64,000 nucleotides of DNA. Source: Pseudomonas yangonensis. GTDB lineage: Bacteria > Pseudomonadota > Gammaproteobacteria > Pseudomonadales > Pseudomonadaceae. Shown here in pieces: positions 45,328 to 54,026 of this stretch (the first letter of the stretch is position 1; each line of letters opens with the position of its first letter). The position numbers and the translations under genes are program-made. The stretch is taken from contig NZ_BLJU01000002.1 of NCBI RefSeq assembly GCF_009932725.1, positions 682,001 through 746,000 of the forward strand, read 5' to 3'. The notes below the pieces were generated by a model. The model did not search any database. It saw only the letters and a list, made by a program, of their open reading frames with translations, and was not told the origin of the DNA.

Positions 45328-46173
45328 TCAGCGGCTGGCGCGGCGGGTCATGAAGGCCAGGCGCTCGAGCAGTTGCACATCCTGCTCGTTCTTCACCAGA
45401 GCGCCGGCCAGCGGCGGGATGGCCTTGGTCGGGTCGCGCTCGCGTAGCACGGCTTCGCCAATGTTGTCGGCCATCAGCAGTTTGAGCCAGTCCACCAGTT
45501 CGCTGGTCGAAGGCTTCTTCTTCAGGCCCGGCACCTTGCGTACGTCGAAGAATACGTCCAGCGCCTCGGCCACCAGCTCGCCGCTGATGTTGGGGTAGTG
45601 CACGTCGACGATCTTCTTCAGGGTCTCGCGATCCGGGAAGGCGATGTAGTGGAAGAAGCAGCGGCGCAGGAAGGCGTCCGGCAGTTCCTTCTCGTTGTTC
45701 GAGGTGATGATGATGATCGGGCGCTGCTTGGCCCTGATCGTCTCGTTGGTCTCGTAAACGTAGAACTCCATCTTGTCGAGTTCCTGCAACAGGTCGTTGG
45801 GGAACTCGATGTCGGCCTTGTCGATCTCGTCGATCAGCAGGATCACGCGCTCGTCGGACTCGAACGCCTCCCACAGCTTGCCCTTCTTGATGTAGTTGCG
45901 AACATCGTGGACCTTGTCGGAGTCGAGCTGCGAGTCACGCAGGCGGCTGACCGCATCGTATTCATACAGGCCCTGATGCGCCTTGGTGGTGGACTTGATG
46001 TGCCAGGTGATCAGGCGGGCAGAGAAGGCCTCGGCCAGTTGCTCGGCGAGCATGGTCTTGCCGGTGCCCGGCTCACCCTTGACCAGCAGCGGGCGTTGCA
46101 GGGTGATGGCGGCGTTGACCGCGAGTTTGAGGTCGTCGGTGGCGACGTAGGACTGGGTGCCTTCGAACTTCAT
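45328..46173 (-). CDS. MoxR-family AAA+ ATPase
   Basis: A 281-residue AAA+ chaperone-type ATPase. Walker A GEPGTGKT (33-40), Walker B VILLIDEIDKAD near 110, sensor motif IIITSNNEKELPDAFLRRC, and the C-terminal lid. The lid segment SELVDWLKLL is usual for this subfamily. It is the first gene of a two-gene unit with the VWA protein. The pair resembles the MoxR/CoxE systems that mature metalloenzymes; no such enzyme lies adjacent, so the target is open. Confidence 0.93.
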   Translation of the reverse strand: MKFEGTQSYVATDDLKLAVNAAITLQRPLLVKGEPGTGKTMLAEQLAEAFSARLITWHIKSTTKAHQGLYEYDAVSRLRDSQLDSDKVHDVRNYIKKGKLWEAFESDERVILLIDEIDKADIEFPNDLLQELDKMEFYVYETNETIRAKQRPIIIITSNNEKELPDAFLRRCFFHYIAFPDRETLKKIVDVHYPNISGELVAEALDVFFDVRKVPGLKKKPSTSELVDWLKLLMADNIGEAVLRERDPTKAIPPLAGALVKNEQDVQLLERLAFMTRRASR

Positions 46174-46317
46174 CGGAAAATCCTCGAAACGGTAACGCGC
46201 GGGCCGGCCCGCAGCAGAAATTCAGAGCGCGACTATAACGCGCAGCTCCGGTGGCTGTGAACGCAGACGCAGTATTCAGTCACTGAATGGGCGGTCACCG
46301 CTGCTTTCGGCTACAGC

Positions 46318-47397
46318 TCAGCTGCCGTCCTGCTGAGGTGGCGGGCGTTCGTAGCGGGGCGTGAAGGCTTCGACGAAACCATTGCGCAGGATGCCGATGA
46401 AGGCCTGGAAGGCGCTGATATCCTGCTGGCGCGTGCTACCGCTGAGTTCGACACGGGTGGCGATCTGATCCTGACGCTGATTCTTCAGGACCTTCTCGCT
46501 GCCACCGACCAGAGCCTCCCATATCGAGCGCAGAAAGCCCTTGTCCTGGTCTTCCACATCCTGCTGCCAGTCAAACACCTCGACGTTGCGTAACAGCGGC
46601 TTGATGTAGCCACTGAGCTGAGCATCCTCGGCGGAGGCTTCGACTACCAGGTCGCCGTTACCGCTTTTGAAGTCGAACTTGCCATAGGCGTTGGCCAGGT
46701 CGTTGAGGCGCGTTAGCTCGATACCGGTGGCGCGTACGCGGAACTCGAAATCCTCGAAGTTGTGAAAGGGATCGAACACCGCCGTGGCTTCCAGTGGCGC
46801 GTGATCGAGCAGTTGCGCCGTGCCCTCGAAACGGGCGACGCGATCGCCCTGTTCGTCGGCCACGTTGGTCAGGTTGTAGAGGCTGGCGTCGATCGCATTG
46901 GCATGCAGCTTCACCGGTGGTGAGACGCTGAAATTGTAGAAGCCCAGCGTACCGTCGAGTACACGCACTTCGTTGAGGGTGATCGGCAGCAGCTTGTTCA
47001 ACTGCTCGCGCCAGTCGACGCCTTCACCGGTCTGGGTGTCATCGCTGTTTTGCCCGTCGACGAAGTTCACTTGCGGCCGGTCGAAGATCACCCTGGCCAC
47101 CACGGCCCGCTCCTGCCACAGGTCGCGCCAGCTCACTGAAATATCGATGCGCGGCGCCTCGACGAAGGGCACTGGCACCTGCTGTTCGGCCTTGACGATG
47201 TTCAGGCCGTTGATGCGATAGGCGCCGCGCCAGAGCGCGATGTCGATGTCTTCGATCTGCCCGCGGTAGTTGCCCATGTTCGCGAGCTTGTCATTGAGGT
47301 AGACGCGAATGACGTAGGGCAGGGCGACGTGCAGCACCACCAGCAGCGCGAGCAGGCTGAGGCAGATCCACAGCGGCAGGCTGTAACGGCGTTTCAT
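46318..47397 (-). CDS. DUF748 family protein
   Basis: A 359-residue protein with one N-terminal membrane helix (about 8-30, LPLWICLSLLALLVVLHVAL) and a large periplasmic part of AsmA-like repeats: GQIEDIDIALWRGAYRINGL, VEAPRIDISVSWRDL, NFVDGQNSDDTQTGEGVDW and VRVLDGTLGFYNFS. DUF748/AsmA-type proteins are linked to lipid transport across the envelope. The C-terminus is Pro/Gln-rich. It is divergent from cysK, with 137 bases between. Confidence 0.85.
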   Translation of the reverse strand: MKRRYSLPLWICLSLLALLVVLHVALPYVIRVYLNDKLANMGNYRGQIEDIDIALWRGAYRINGLNIVKAEQQVPVPFVEAPRIDISVSWRDLWQERAVVARVIFDRPQVNFVDGQNSDDTQTGEGVDWREQLNKLLPITLNEVRVLDGTLGFYNFSVSPPVKLHANAIDASLYNLTNVADEQGDRVARFEGTAQLLDHAPLEATAVFDPFHNFEDFEFRVRATGIELTRLNDLANAYGKFDFKSGNGDLVVEASAEDAQLSGYIKPLLRNVEVFDWQQDVEDQDKGFLRSIWEALVGGSEKVLKNQRQDQIATRVELSGSTRQQDISAFQAFIGILRNGFVEAFTPRYERPPPQQDGS

Positions 47398-47534
47398 CGG
47401 GTGTATCCGTCAGGTCTGATTCTCCACAGGTTGACTGCGCTAGCCGGGGCAGAGTTCGACCTTCCTGACGCTGGACGCGATGATTCATCAGGCATAGGCT
47501 GGTGAGCTCCGCAACGACAAGGAATCGATGCACC

Positions 47535-48506
47535 ATGAGCCGCATTTTCGCAGACAACGCCCAGGCCATCGGCAATACACCGCTGGTGATGATCAACCGT
47601 CTGGGTCCGAAAGGCGTGACCATCCTGGCCAAGATCGAGGGCCGCAACCCGGCGTATTCGGTCAAGTGCCGTATCGGCGCCAGCATGATCTGGGACGCCG
47701 AGGAGCGCGGTGTGCTCAAGCCGGGCATGACCATCGTCGAGCCGACCTCCGGCAATACCGGCATCGGCCTGGCGTTCGTCGCTGCCGCGCGCGGTTACAA
47801 ACTGGTGCTGACCATGCCGGCCTCGATGAGCCTGGAACGGCGCAAGGTGCTCAAGGCGCTCGGTGCCGAACTGGTGCTGACCGAGCCGGCCAAGGGCATG
47901 AAGGGCGCGATCGAGAAGGCCAACGAGCTGGTCGCTGCCAATCCTGACTATTACCTGCCGCAGCAGTTCGAGAACCCGGCCAACCCGGCCATCCATGAAA
48001 AGACCACCGGGCCGGAGATCTGGCGCGACACCGAAGGTGCCATCGATGTGCTGGTGGCCGGCGTCGGTACCGGCGGCACCATTACCGGCGTTTCGCGTTA
48101 CATCAAGCAGACTCAGGGCAAGCCGATTCTGTCGGTGGCGGTGGAGCCGGTGGGCTCGCCGGTGATCAGCCAGACCCTGGCGGGTGACGAGGTCAAGCCG
48201 GCACCGCACAAGATCCAGGGCATCGGTGCCGGTTTCGTGCCGAAGAACCTCGACCTGGCGATGGTCGATCAGGTCGAGCAGGTCAATGACGACGAAGCCA
48301 AGGCCATGGCCCTGCGCCTGATGCGCGAGGAAGGCATTCTCTGCGGGATTTCCTGCGGCGCGGCGATGGCTGCGGCGGTGCGTCTGGCCGAGAAGCCGGA
48401 CATGCAGGGCAAGACCATCGTGGTAATCCTGCCGGACTCCGGTGAGCGCTACCTGTCGAGCATGCTGTTCAGCGATCTGTTCACCGAGCAGGAGCTGCAG
48501 CAGTAA
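47535..48506 (+). CDS. cysK: Cysteine synthase A
   Basis: A 323-residue PLP enzyme making cysteine from O-acetylserine and sulfide. ATG 47535 ([19 protein letters not shown]). The cofactor lysine is Lys44 in [18 protein letters not shown]; the substrate loop is [17 protein letters not shown]; the phosphate-binding loop is [14 protein letters not shown]. The serine of [11 protein letters not shown] completes the site. It is longer than CysM and typical of CysK, and is the second cysteine synthase in the window. A hairpin repeat follows 11 bases past the stop. Confidence 0.95.
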   Translation: MSRIFADNAQAIGNTPLVMINRLGPKGVTILAKIEGRNPAYSVKCRIGASMIWDAEERGVLKPGMTIVEPTSGNTGIGLAFVAAARGYKLVLTMPASMSLERRKVLKALGAELVLTEPAKGMKGAIEKANELVAANPDYYLPQQFENPANPAIHEKTTGPEIWRDTEGAIDVLVAGVGTGGTITGVSRYIKQTQGKPILSVAVEPVGSPVISQTLAGDEVKPAPHKIQGIGAGFVPKNLDLAMVDQVEQVNDDEAKAMALRLMREEGILCGISCGAAMAAAVRLAEKPDMQGKTIVVILPDSGERYLSSMLFSDLFTEQELQQ

Positions 48507-48517
48507 AGCGGCAGGGC

Positions 48518-48550
48518 TAGGGTGGATCGATGAAGCGCGATCCACCCTAC
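48518..48550. repeat. Hairpin repeat behind cysK
   Basis: TAGGGTGGATCG (48518-48529) pairs with CGATCCACCCTA (48538-48549) around an 8-base loop. A Pseudomonas-type palindrome that may also end cysK transcripts; no T run follows. Confidence 0.75.
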
Positions 48551-48572
48551 GGCTTGGCCTGACCACCAGTCC

Positions 48573-48632
48573 GTAGCCCGGATGCAATCCGGGGATTCAC
48601 GCCGCCTGCGCCCCGGATTTCATCCGGGCTAC
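48573..48632. repeat. REP pair, family A, at the DMT gene end
   Basis: Arms GTAGCCCGGATGCAATCCGG (48573 on) and CCGGATTTCATCCGGGCTAC (48613-48632), one arm with a T-for-G/C variant. The pair is bracketed by a 14-bp direct repeat GGCCTGACCACCAG (48556-48569 and 48648-48661). The DMT gene's TAG stop (48629-48631 on plus) lies within the right arm. Confidence 0.9.
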
Positions 48633-49519
48633 GCTCTGCTCACGCTCGGCCTGACCACCAGCCACAGGGCCAGGGCGATCAACAGGCAGCCGGGCAGGTA
48701 GTCCCAGCTCAGGGGCTCACCCAGCAGCAGGCCCCCCCACAGCACGCCGAACGGCGGGATCATAAAGGTGGTGGTACTGGCCCTGATCGGTCCGATATCG
48801 GCCAGCAGGCGGAAGTACAGCACGTAGGCGAACGCCGTACAGAGCAGACCGAGACCGGCCAGCGACAGCCACACCTCCATGCCACCCCAGCTTGGTGGTG
48901 GCTGCAGCGCCAGGCTGCCGGCGAACAGTGGCAGCAGGAACAGGCTGGCCCCGGCCAGGCTGGCGAAGGCGGTCAGGCGGTTGTCCAGGCCGCCCTGCTG
49001 GCCGATCCAGCGCCGGGTGAGAAAGCCGGCGAAGCCGTAGCATGTGGTGGCCACCAGACAGGCACCGGCGCCCAGCAGCAGGTCGAGATCGAAGGCCACC
49101 GGGCCGGTACGGGTCAGCACCGCCACGCCGAGCAGGCCGAGAAACACGCCCGCCGCCTTGCTCGGGGTGATGCCTTCATGGAAGAACAGTGCGCCGATCA
49201 GCACGCCCATCAGGGGCGTGGTGGCGTTGAAAATCGCCGAGTAGCCGGCCGGCAGGATCAGCGCCGCCAGGCAGTACATGGCTGAAGGCAGCCCGGCGTT
49301 GATCACGCCCAGCCCCAGGCAGATGCGCAGCTTGCCGCGAAAGTCCCAGTCACTGCGCAGCAGCACAAGCACGGCGAGCAGCCCGAGTGCGCCGAAGCTG
49401 GCGCGAAAGAAGGCGGTCGGCATGCTGCCCAGCACCGGTGCGGCAACGCGCATGAACAGGAAGCTGGCGCCCCAGATGGCAGCGAGCAGCAGCAGGCGAA
49501 GCAGATCGGCGGTACGCAC
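48629..49519 (-). CDS. DMT-family (EamA) transporter
   Basis: A 296-residue permease of ten transmembrane helices in two EamA repeats. The start at GTG 49519 (RTADLLRLLLLAAIWGASFLFM) is chosen because the family begins with WG-S-F in helix 1. The second repeat has VATTCYGFAGFLTRRW. The glycine-rich PFGVLWGGLLLGE is in the last third. The group exports amino acids or other small metabolites; substrate unknown. Its last residues (VVRPSVSRA) read into a REP arm that supplies the stop codon, so the native 3' end may have been changed. Confidence 0.88.
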   Translation of the reverse strand: MRTADLLRLLLLAAIWGASFLFMRVAAPVLGSMPTAFFRASFGALGLLAVLVLLRSDWDFRGKLRICLGLGVINAGLPSAMYCLAALILPAGYSAIFNATTPLMGVLIGALFFHEGITPSKAAGVFLGLLGVAVLTRTGPVAFDLDLLLGAGACLVATTCYGFAGFLTRRWIGQQGGLDNRLTAFASLAGASLFLLPLFAGSLALQPPPSWGGMEVWLSLAGLGLLCTAFAYVLYFRLLADIGPIRASTTTFMIPPFGVLWGGLLLGEPLSWDYLPGCLLIALALWLVVRPSVSRA

Positions 49520-49626
49520 GGCGAAGCATCCAACAGGGTGGGGGCGAGAGTGTTGCCGCTGGGCAGGGTTCTGGCAATCCGCATTGCACTTTTGAATGAT
49601 TGGTAGGGCTCGGTGGCAGGGACGGT

Positions 49627-49647
49627 GTGGGAGGGCTTTAGCCGCGA
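49627..49647. repeat. Single REP arm, family B
   Basis: GTGGGAGGGCTTTAGCCGCG (49627 on) is one arm of the palindrome found in full at 53956-54017, with one G fewer. It lies in the 220-base gap upstream of aceK; the rest of that gap holds no supported gene. Confidence 0.75.
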
Positions 49648-49739
49648 CCTGCAATGGTGGAGGCTTTGGCAATCAAGATTGCATCCAGGTCGGCGTTGTC
49701 GGCTAAGCTCGGCTGATCACTGCGGATGAGGCATGCGTA

Positions 49740-51458
49740 ATGGGGCAACAATGGCCGGCCGGCGAGATCGCTCGCCTGATCCTCGATGGCTTCGACGATT
49801 ATCGCGAGCACTTTCGCCAGATCACCGATGGCGCCCGCCTACGCTTCGAGCAGGCGCAGTGGCAGGAGGCGCAGCAGGCCTCGGCAGCGCGAATCAATCT
49901 GTACGAAGCGAAGGTTGCAGAAACCCGCGAACGCCTGCTGCAAGGGTTCGATGCTGCTCTGTTGGAGGTAAGCCAGTGGCCGCTGGTCAAGAGCGCCTAT
50001 ATCGCCCTGATCGATCGGCGTTTCGACGACGAGCTGGCGGAAACCTGGTTCAACTCGATCTTCTGCAGCCTGTTCAGCCATGACCAGATCAGCGATGGCT
50101 GCATGTTCATCCATACCACCCGGCCGTCGCTGCGCAACCAGCCCAGCGCCGCGCAGACGCGCAGCTACCGGCCCGCCGGAGAACTGCATCAGGCGCTGCA
50201 GGCGATCTTCGAGGATTACCGTTTCGATGTGCCTTACGAAGACCTGCCACGCGACCTGCAGCGCCTGGAAGAGCAACTGCGCGCCAGCCTGCCGGACTGG
50301 GTATGCAAGGACCCGGAGCTGTGCATCGAGCTGTTTTCCTCGGTGCTGTATCGCAACAAGGGCGCCTACCTGATCGGGCGCATCTACACCCGCGACGAAC
50401 AATGGCCGCTGGCGATCCCGCTGCTGCACCGCGAAGCGCAGGGCATCCAGGTCGATGCGGCGATCACCGACGAGGCGGAGGTGTCGATCATCTTCTCGTT
50501 CACCCGCAGCTACTTCATGGTGGACGTGGCGATCCCAGCCGAGTTCGTCGGTTTTCTCAAGCGCATCCTGCCGGGCAAGCATATCGCCGAGCTGTACACC
50601 TCGATCGGCTTCTACAAGCACGGCAAGTCCGAGTTCTACCGTGCCCTGATCGGCCACCTGGCCAGCACCGACGACCGCTTCATCATGGCGCCGGGTGTGC
50701 GCGGCATGGTCATGAGCGTGTTCACCCTGCCGGGCTTCAATACCGTTTTCAAGATCATCAAGGACCGTTTCGCGCACGCCAAGACGGTGGACCGCAACAC
50801 GGTGATCGAGAAGTACCGCCTGGTCAAAAGCGTCGACCGGGTAGGGCGCATGGCCGATACCCAGGAGTTTTCCGATTTCCGTTTCCCCAAGGCCAAGTTC
50901 GAGCCCGAATGTCTGGCCGAACTGCTGGAAGTAGCGCCCTCGACCGTGGTGGTGGAAGGTGACACCGTGCTGGTTCGGCACTGCTGGACGGAGCGGCGCA
51001 TGACGCCGCTGAACCTCTATCTCGAAGGCGCCAGCGAGGCCCAGGTGCGCGAGGCGCTGGACGACTACGGCCTGGCCATCAAGCAACTGGCGGCGGCCAA
51101 TATCTTCCCCGGCGACATGCTGCTGAAGAACTTCGGCGTCACCCGACATGGCCGCGTGGTGTTCTACGACTACGACGAGATCTGCTTTCTCACCGAAGTG
51201 AATTTTCGGCACATTCCGCCGCCGCGTTTTCCCGAGGACGAGATGAGCTCCGAACCCTGGTATTCGGTGGGGCCGATGGACGTGTTCCCCGAGGAGTTCC
51301 CGCCATTCCTGTTCGCCGATATCAAGCAGCGCCGGTTGTTCAGCCAACTGCATGGCAATCTCTATGACGCCGATTACTGGAAGCGATTGCAGGAGGCGAT
51401 CCGCGCGGGCAAGGTGATCGACGTGTTCCCCTATCGGCGCAAGAGTCCGGTGATTTGA
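49740..51458 (+). CDS. aceK: Isocitrate dehydrogenase kinase/phosphatase
   Basis: A 572-residue bifunctional enzyme that phosphorylates (inactivates) and dephosphorylates isocitrate dehydrogenase, switching carbon to the glyoxylate shunt during growth on acetate or fatty acids. ATG 49740 after GGATGAGG. The ATP-binding loop region [18 protein letters not shown] lies near 315-332, with kinase-domain acidic residues in [15 protein letters not shown] (near 475). Length is normal. It stands alone, not linked to aceA or aceB here. A 43-residue peptide gene follows. Confidence 0.95.
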   Translation: MGQQWPAGEIARLILDGFDDYREHFRQITDGARLRFEQAQWQEAQQASAARINLYEAKVAETRERLLQGFDAALLEVSQWPLVKSAYIALIDRRFDDELAETWFNSIFCSLFSHDQISDGCMFIHTTRPSLRNQPSAAQTRSYRPAGELHQALQAIFEDYRFDVPYEDLPRDLQRLEEQLRASLPDWVCKDPELCIELFSSVLYRNKGAYLIGRIYTRDEQWPLAIPLLHREAQGIQVDAAITDEAEVSIIFSFTRSYFMVDVAIPAEFVGFLKRILPGKHIAELYTSIGFYKHGKSEFYRALIGHLASTDDRFIMAPGVRGMVMSVFTLPGFNTVFKIIKDRFAHAKTVDRNTVIEKYRLVKSVDRVGRMADTQEFSDFRFPKAKFEPECLAELLEVAPSTVVVEGDTVLVRHCWTERRMTPLNLYLEGASEAQVREALDDYGLAIKQLAAANIFPGDMLLKNFGVTRHGRVVFYDYDEICFLTEVNFRHIPPPRFPEDEMSSEPWYSVGPMDVFPEEFPPFLFADIKQRRLFSQLHGNLYDADYWKRLQEAIRAGKVIDVFPYRRKSPVI

Positions 51459-51545
51459 CGGAGGCTGGTTGAAATCCGTTTGGCCCGGCCTAATCTGATA
51501 AGTGAGCCGCCGGCTCTTACCTTAACTTGGCAGGAGGTCGTACCC

Positions 51546-51677
51546 ATGCTCGCCAAGCTGCAAGAACAACTGCAAGCCCTGCTGCAGGCCCTTGGCCTCG
51601 TCCCGCAACCTCAGCCGATTCGTATCAGCGAGGCCGAGCAGGAGCGCCTGCGTCGCGAAGCGCGTCAGCGCCGCTGA
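51546..51677 (+). CDS. 43-residue helical peptide
   Basis: Frame from ATG 51546 to TGA 51675-51677, with a good ribosome site GGAGG 10 bases ahead. The peptide is a single amphipathic, Leu/Gln-rich helix (LAKLQEQLQALLQALGLVPQPQP), then a basic tail (RLRREARQRR). It has no membrane span or cysteine. The same frame is open up to 51480 but lacks a ribosome site there. I recall similar short proteins in Pseudomonas behind aceK. Function unknown. Confidence 0.6.
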   Translation: MLAKLQEQLQALLQALGLVPQPQPIRISEAEQERLRREARQRR

Positions 51678-51683
51678 AGCTGT

Positions 51684-52415
51684 TCAGTCGAGATGGTGGG
51701 CGTCGAACCAGGCGTCTATCAGCTCGCGCATCCGCTGCCCCGAGAAACTCGCGAAATGCCCGCCATGCACGGTGCGCACGGGCAGTTCGCGCAGGCGCGC
51801 CAGACTCTGCGCGTAATCTTCCAGGTTCGAATGGTAGGCGTCCTCGATCAGCGGGCCGTCGTAGAGGATGTCGCCGGAAAACAGCGTCTGCGTCTGCGCT
51901 TCCCACAGGCTGATGCCGCCCGGTGAATGGCCGGGCGTGTGCAGCACCTGCAAGACCCGATTGCCCAGATCCAGCACGTCGCCATTCTCGATCAGACGCG
52001 TGGCCGGCGCAGCCCGTACGCGGTATTCGGCGTAGCACAGCGGGCAATCCGGGTGCGCCTCGAACATCTCGTCGCCGACGAAATCGGTGGCCAGGGTATT
52101 GGCGCCGTCCGGCGCGGCGAGGATATCGGCCTCGGCCGGATGCACCAAGCGCTCGGCGAATTCGTGATGCCCGGCGATATGGTCGAAGTGGCAGTGGCTG
52201 GCCACGGCCAGCAGCGGCTTTTCGGTCAGCCACGGCAGTTGCTCGCGCAGGCTGACCAGCCCGGAGCCGGAGTCGATCAACACGTCATGCTCGCGACCCT
52301 GCACATGCCACATGTTGCAGCGGTAGAAGGGGCGTACGTAGGGCTCGTGGATCAGGCAGATGCCATCGTGGCGGTGTTCCACCTCGAACCAGCGGTCACG
52401 GCTGACGATTTTCAT
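51684..52415 (-). CDS. MBL-fold metallo-hydrolase
   Basis: A 243-residue metallo-beta-lactamase-fold hydrolase. I chose the ATG at 52415 (MKIVSRDRWFEVEHRHDG); the ATG at 52433 would fall next to a REP arm. Metal site HCHFDH (74-79), then LHTPGHSPGG, SGDILYDG and the final histidine in VHGGHFASFSG. The second motif C..PLCYAEY includes cysteines (near 120). It might be a glyoxalase II-like, lactonase or other esterase; the family cannot be fixed from this. It is convergent with aceK and the 43-residue gene. Confidence 0.88.
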   Translation of the reverse strand: MKIVSRDRWFEVEHRHDGICLIHEPYVRPFYRCNMWHVQGREHDVLIDSGSGLVSLREQLPWLTEKPLLAVASHCHFDHIAGHHEFAERLVHPAEADILAAPDGANTLATDFVGDEMFEAHPDCPLCYAEYRVRAAPATRLIENGDVLDLGNRVLQVLHTPGHSPGGISLWEAQTQTLFSGDILYDGPLIEDAYHSNLEDYAQSLARLRELPVRTVHGGHFASFSGQRMRELIDAWFDAHHLD

Positions 52416-52433
52416 GATGGGGACTTGCCTCAT

Positions 52434-52492
52434 TGGCGGGTTGCACCCGCCCTACAGATTCGTATGGCGGGTAGGGCGGGTGCAACCCGCCA
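52434..52492. repeat. REP pair with perfect 22-bp arms
   Basis: TGGCGGGTTGCACCCGCCCT (52434 on) and AGGGCGGGTGCAACCCGCCA (52473-52492) form perfect 22-bp arms around a 15-base loop. It lies between the MBL hydrolase start and the permease stop. Confidence 0.9.
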
Positions 52493-52506
52493 CGATGTTC
52501 ATCACG

Positions 52507-53847
52507 CTACGCCAGCTGCGCCCGTGGCACCAGCACCCAGCGGCGCAGGACCGTGTAGCTGGCGGCGGTGATCAGGAACACCGGCAGCGAAGCGCCCCAG
52601 GCCAGCGGCGAGATCCAGCCCCAGTAGTAGGCCAGCACTGCGCCCAGACCATAGGCGACGAAAGCGGCCGGGTTGAAGCCGTTCAGGTAACGGTAGCGGC
52701 CGCCGTCTTCGCTGAGCAGTTCGTCCACTGCGTAGTGGCCTCTGTGGATCAGGAAGTAGTCGGCGATCAGCACGGCGAAGGCCGGAATGAACACGCTGCC
52801 GATCACCAGCAGGAAATTCTGGAAGTTGTCGAGAATGCCGGGGATCTGCGAGCCGAGGATCGACAGTACGCCGATGGCCAGCGCCGGCTTCCAGAACGGA
52901 GTCTTCGGGCTGATGTTGAGGTACGAAAGCGAGGCGCTGTAGACGCACATGACGTTGGTGGTCATCACCGAGAGGAAGACCACGACGGCCGCCGGCAGAC
53001 CGAAGCCGAAACCCGCCAGCAGCACCGCCGGGTCGTAGGTCTGCTCCATGCCGGTGAGTACCGAGAAGCCCGACACCGTGGCGCCGAGGCCCATGGCCAG
53101 CAGCGTGGCCGCGACATAGCCGACCCAGGTGCCGACCGCCGCCACGCCCTGGCTGCGGCAGTTGCGGTTGTAGTCGGCGGCCAGCGGAATCCAGGAGAAC
53201 GCGGTGGCGATGACGATATCGAAGGCGATACCGGGGGTGATCTCGTTACGTGGCTCGGTAGGCATGGCCAGGAGGCTGGCGAACTCGAACTTCTGTCCCA
53301 TCACGTAGAACACCGCGCCTGCCAGCAGGAGCATGCCGATGGCCGCCCAGCGCTCGACCCGCTCGATGCCCAGATGGCCGCGCAGGGCGATCAATAGCAC
53401 CAGGGTCTCGCAGAGGATGGTGAACAGCGGCAGGTTGGAGTAGCCGGTCAGGTGCTCCACAGCATAGTTCAGGCTCATGCCGGCCAATAGCGCCTGGATC
53501 CAGCTCCAGGCCAGCAGGGTCAACAGGTTGACCAGCGAGGGTAGCTTGGCGCCGCGCGAGCCGTAGCTGCCGCGCGCCAGCACCATGGTGGTCAGGCCCG
53601 AGCGCTGGCCCATCAGGCCGACCAGCACCAGCGGCAGAATGCCGATACCCGAACCGATCAGCACGATAAGCATGGCCTGGGTAAATTTCAGATCCGGCAC
53701 CAGCAGCATGCCGGTGAGGATGGTGGTGACCACCACGTTGGCGCCCAACCACAGGGCGATGGTGCCGCCCAGGCCGAGGCTGCGATGACCCTTGTCCGTA
53801 GGTGCGAGGCCGTCCTGGCCGAAATACTGGCTGAGATGCTTGAACAT
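52507..53847 (-). CDS. NCS1-family permease
   Basis: A 446-residue nucleobase:cation-symporter-1 permease with 12 probable helices. The N-terminal segment LGGTIALWLGANVVVTTILTG is the family's first substrate helix; MVLARGSYGSRG, LTLLAWSWIQALLAG and FSWIPLAADYNRNC are also characteristic. NCS1 carriers take up cytosine, purines, allantoin or hydantoins. Its place beside guanidino-compound genes suggests a nitrogen-rich substrate, possibly a guanidino acid; that is inference. ATG 53847. Confidence 0.9.
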   Translation of the reverse strand: MFKHLSQYFGQDGLAPTDKGHRSLGLGGTIALWLGANVVVTTILTGMLLVPDLKFTQAMLIVLIGSGIGILPLVLVGLMGQRSGLTTMVLARGSYGSRGAKLPSLVNLLTLLAWSWIQALLAGMSLNYAVEHLTGYSNLPLFTILCETLVLLIALRGHLGIERVERWAAIGMLLLAGAVFYVMGQKFEFASLLAMPTEPRNEITPGIAFDIVIATAFSWIPLAADYNRNCRSQGVAAVGTWVGYVAATLLAMGLGATVSGFSVLTGMEQTYDPAVLLAGFGFGLPAAVVVFLSVMTTNVMCVYSASLSYLNISPKTPFWKPALAIGVLSILGSQIPGILDNFQNFLLVIGSVFIPAFAVLIADYFLIHRGHYAVDELLSEDGGRYRYLNGFNPAAFVAYGLGAVLAYYWGWISPLAWGASLPVFLITAASYTVLRRWVLVPRAQLA

Positions 53848-53926
53848 GGAACGACTCCCCGATGCTTGTTTATTGGTGTTGTAGGTACGGCAGTCAGTGA
53901 TGCAGCTGAATCTTGTGGTTATGTCG

Positions 53927-54017
53927 GTAGCCCCGATGCAATCCGGGGCGGGATGTCGCGGCTAAAGCCCCTCCCACAGGGGCACCTCGATTTCCGTGGG
54001 AGGGGCTTTAGCCGCGA
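53927..54017. repeat. REP cluster, families A and B
   Basis: A family-A arm GTAGCCCCGATGCAATCCGG (53927 on) is followed by a perfect 22-bp inverted pair: TCGCGGCTAAAGCCCCTCCC (53956 on) and GGGAGGGGCTTTAGCCGCGA (53998-54017). It occupies the gap between the permease start and the decarboxylase stop. Confidence 0.9.
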
Positions 54018-54026
54018 TCAATGTCG

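Noticed and set aside
52416..52433. Alternative start of the MBL hydrolase at 52433
   Set aside because: It would sit next to a REP arm, and the ATG at 52415 gives the more usual N-terminus.
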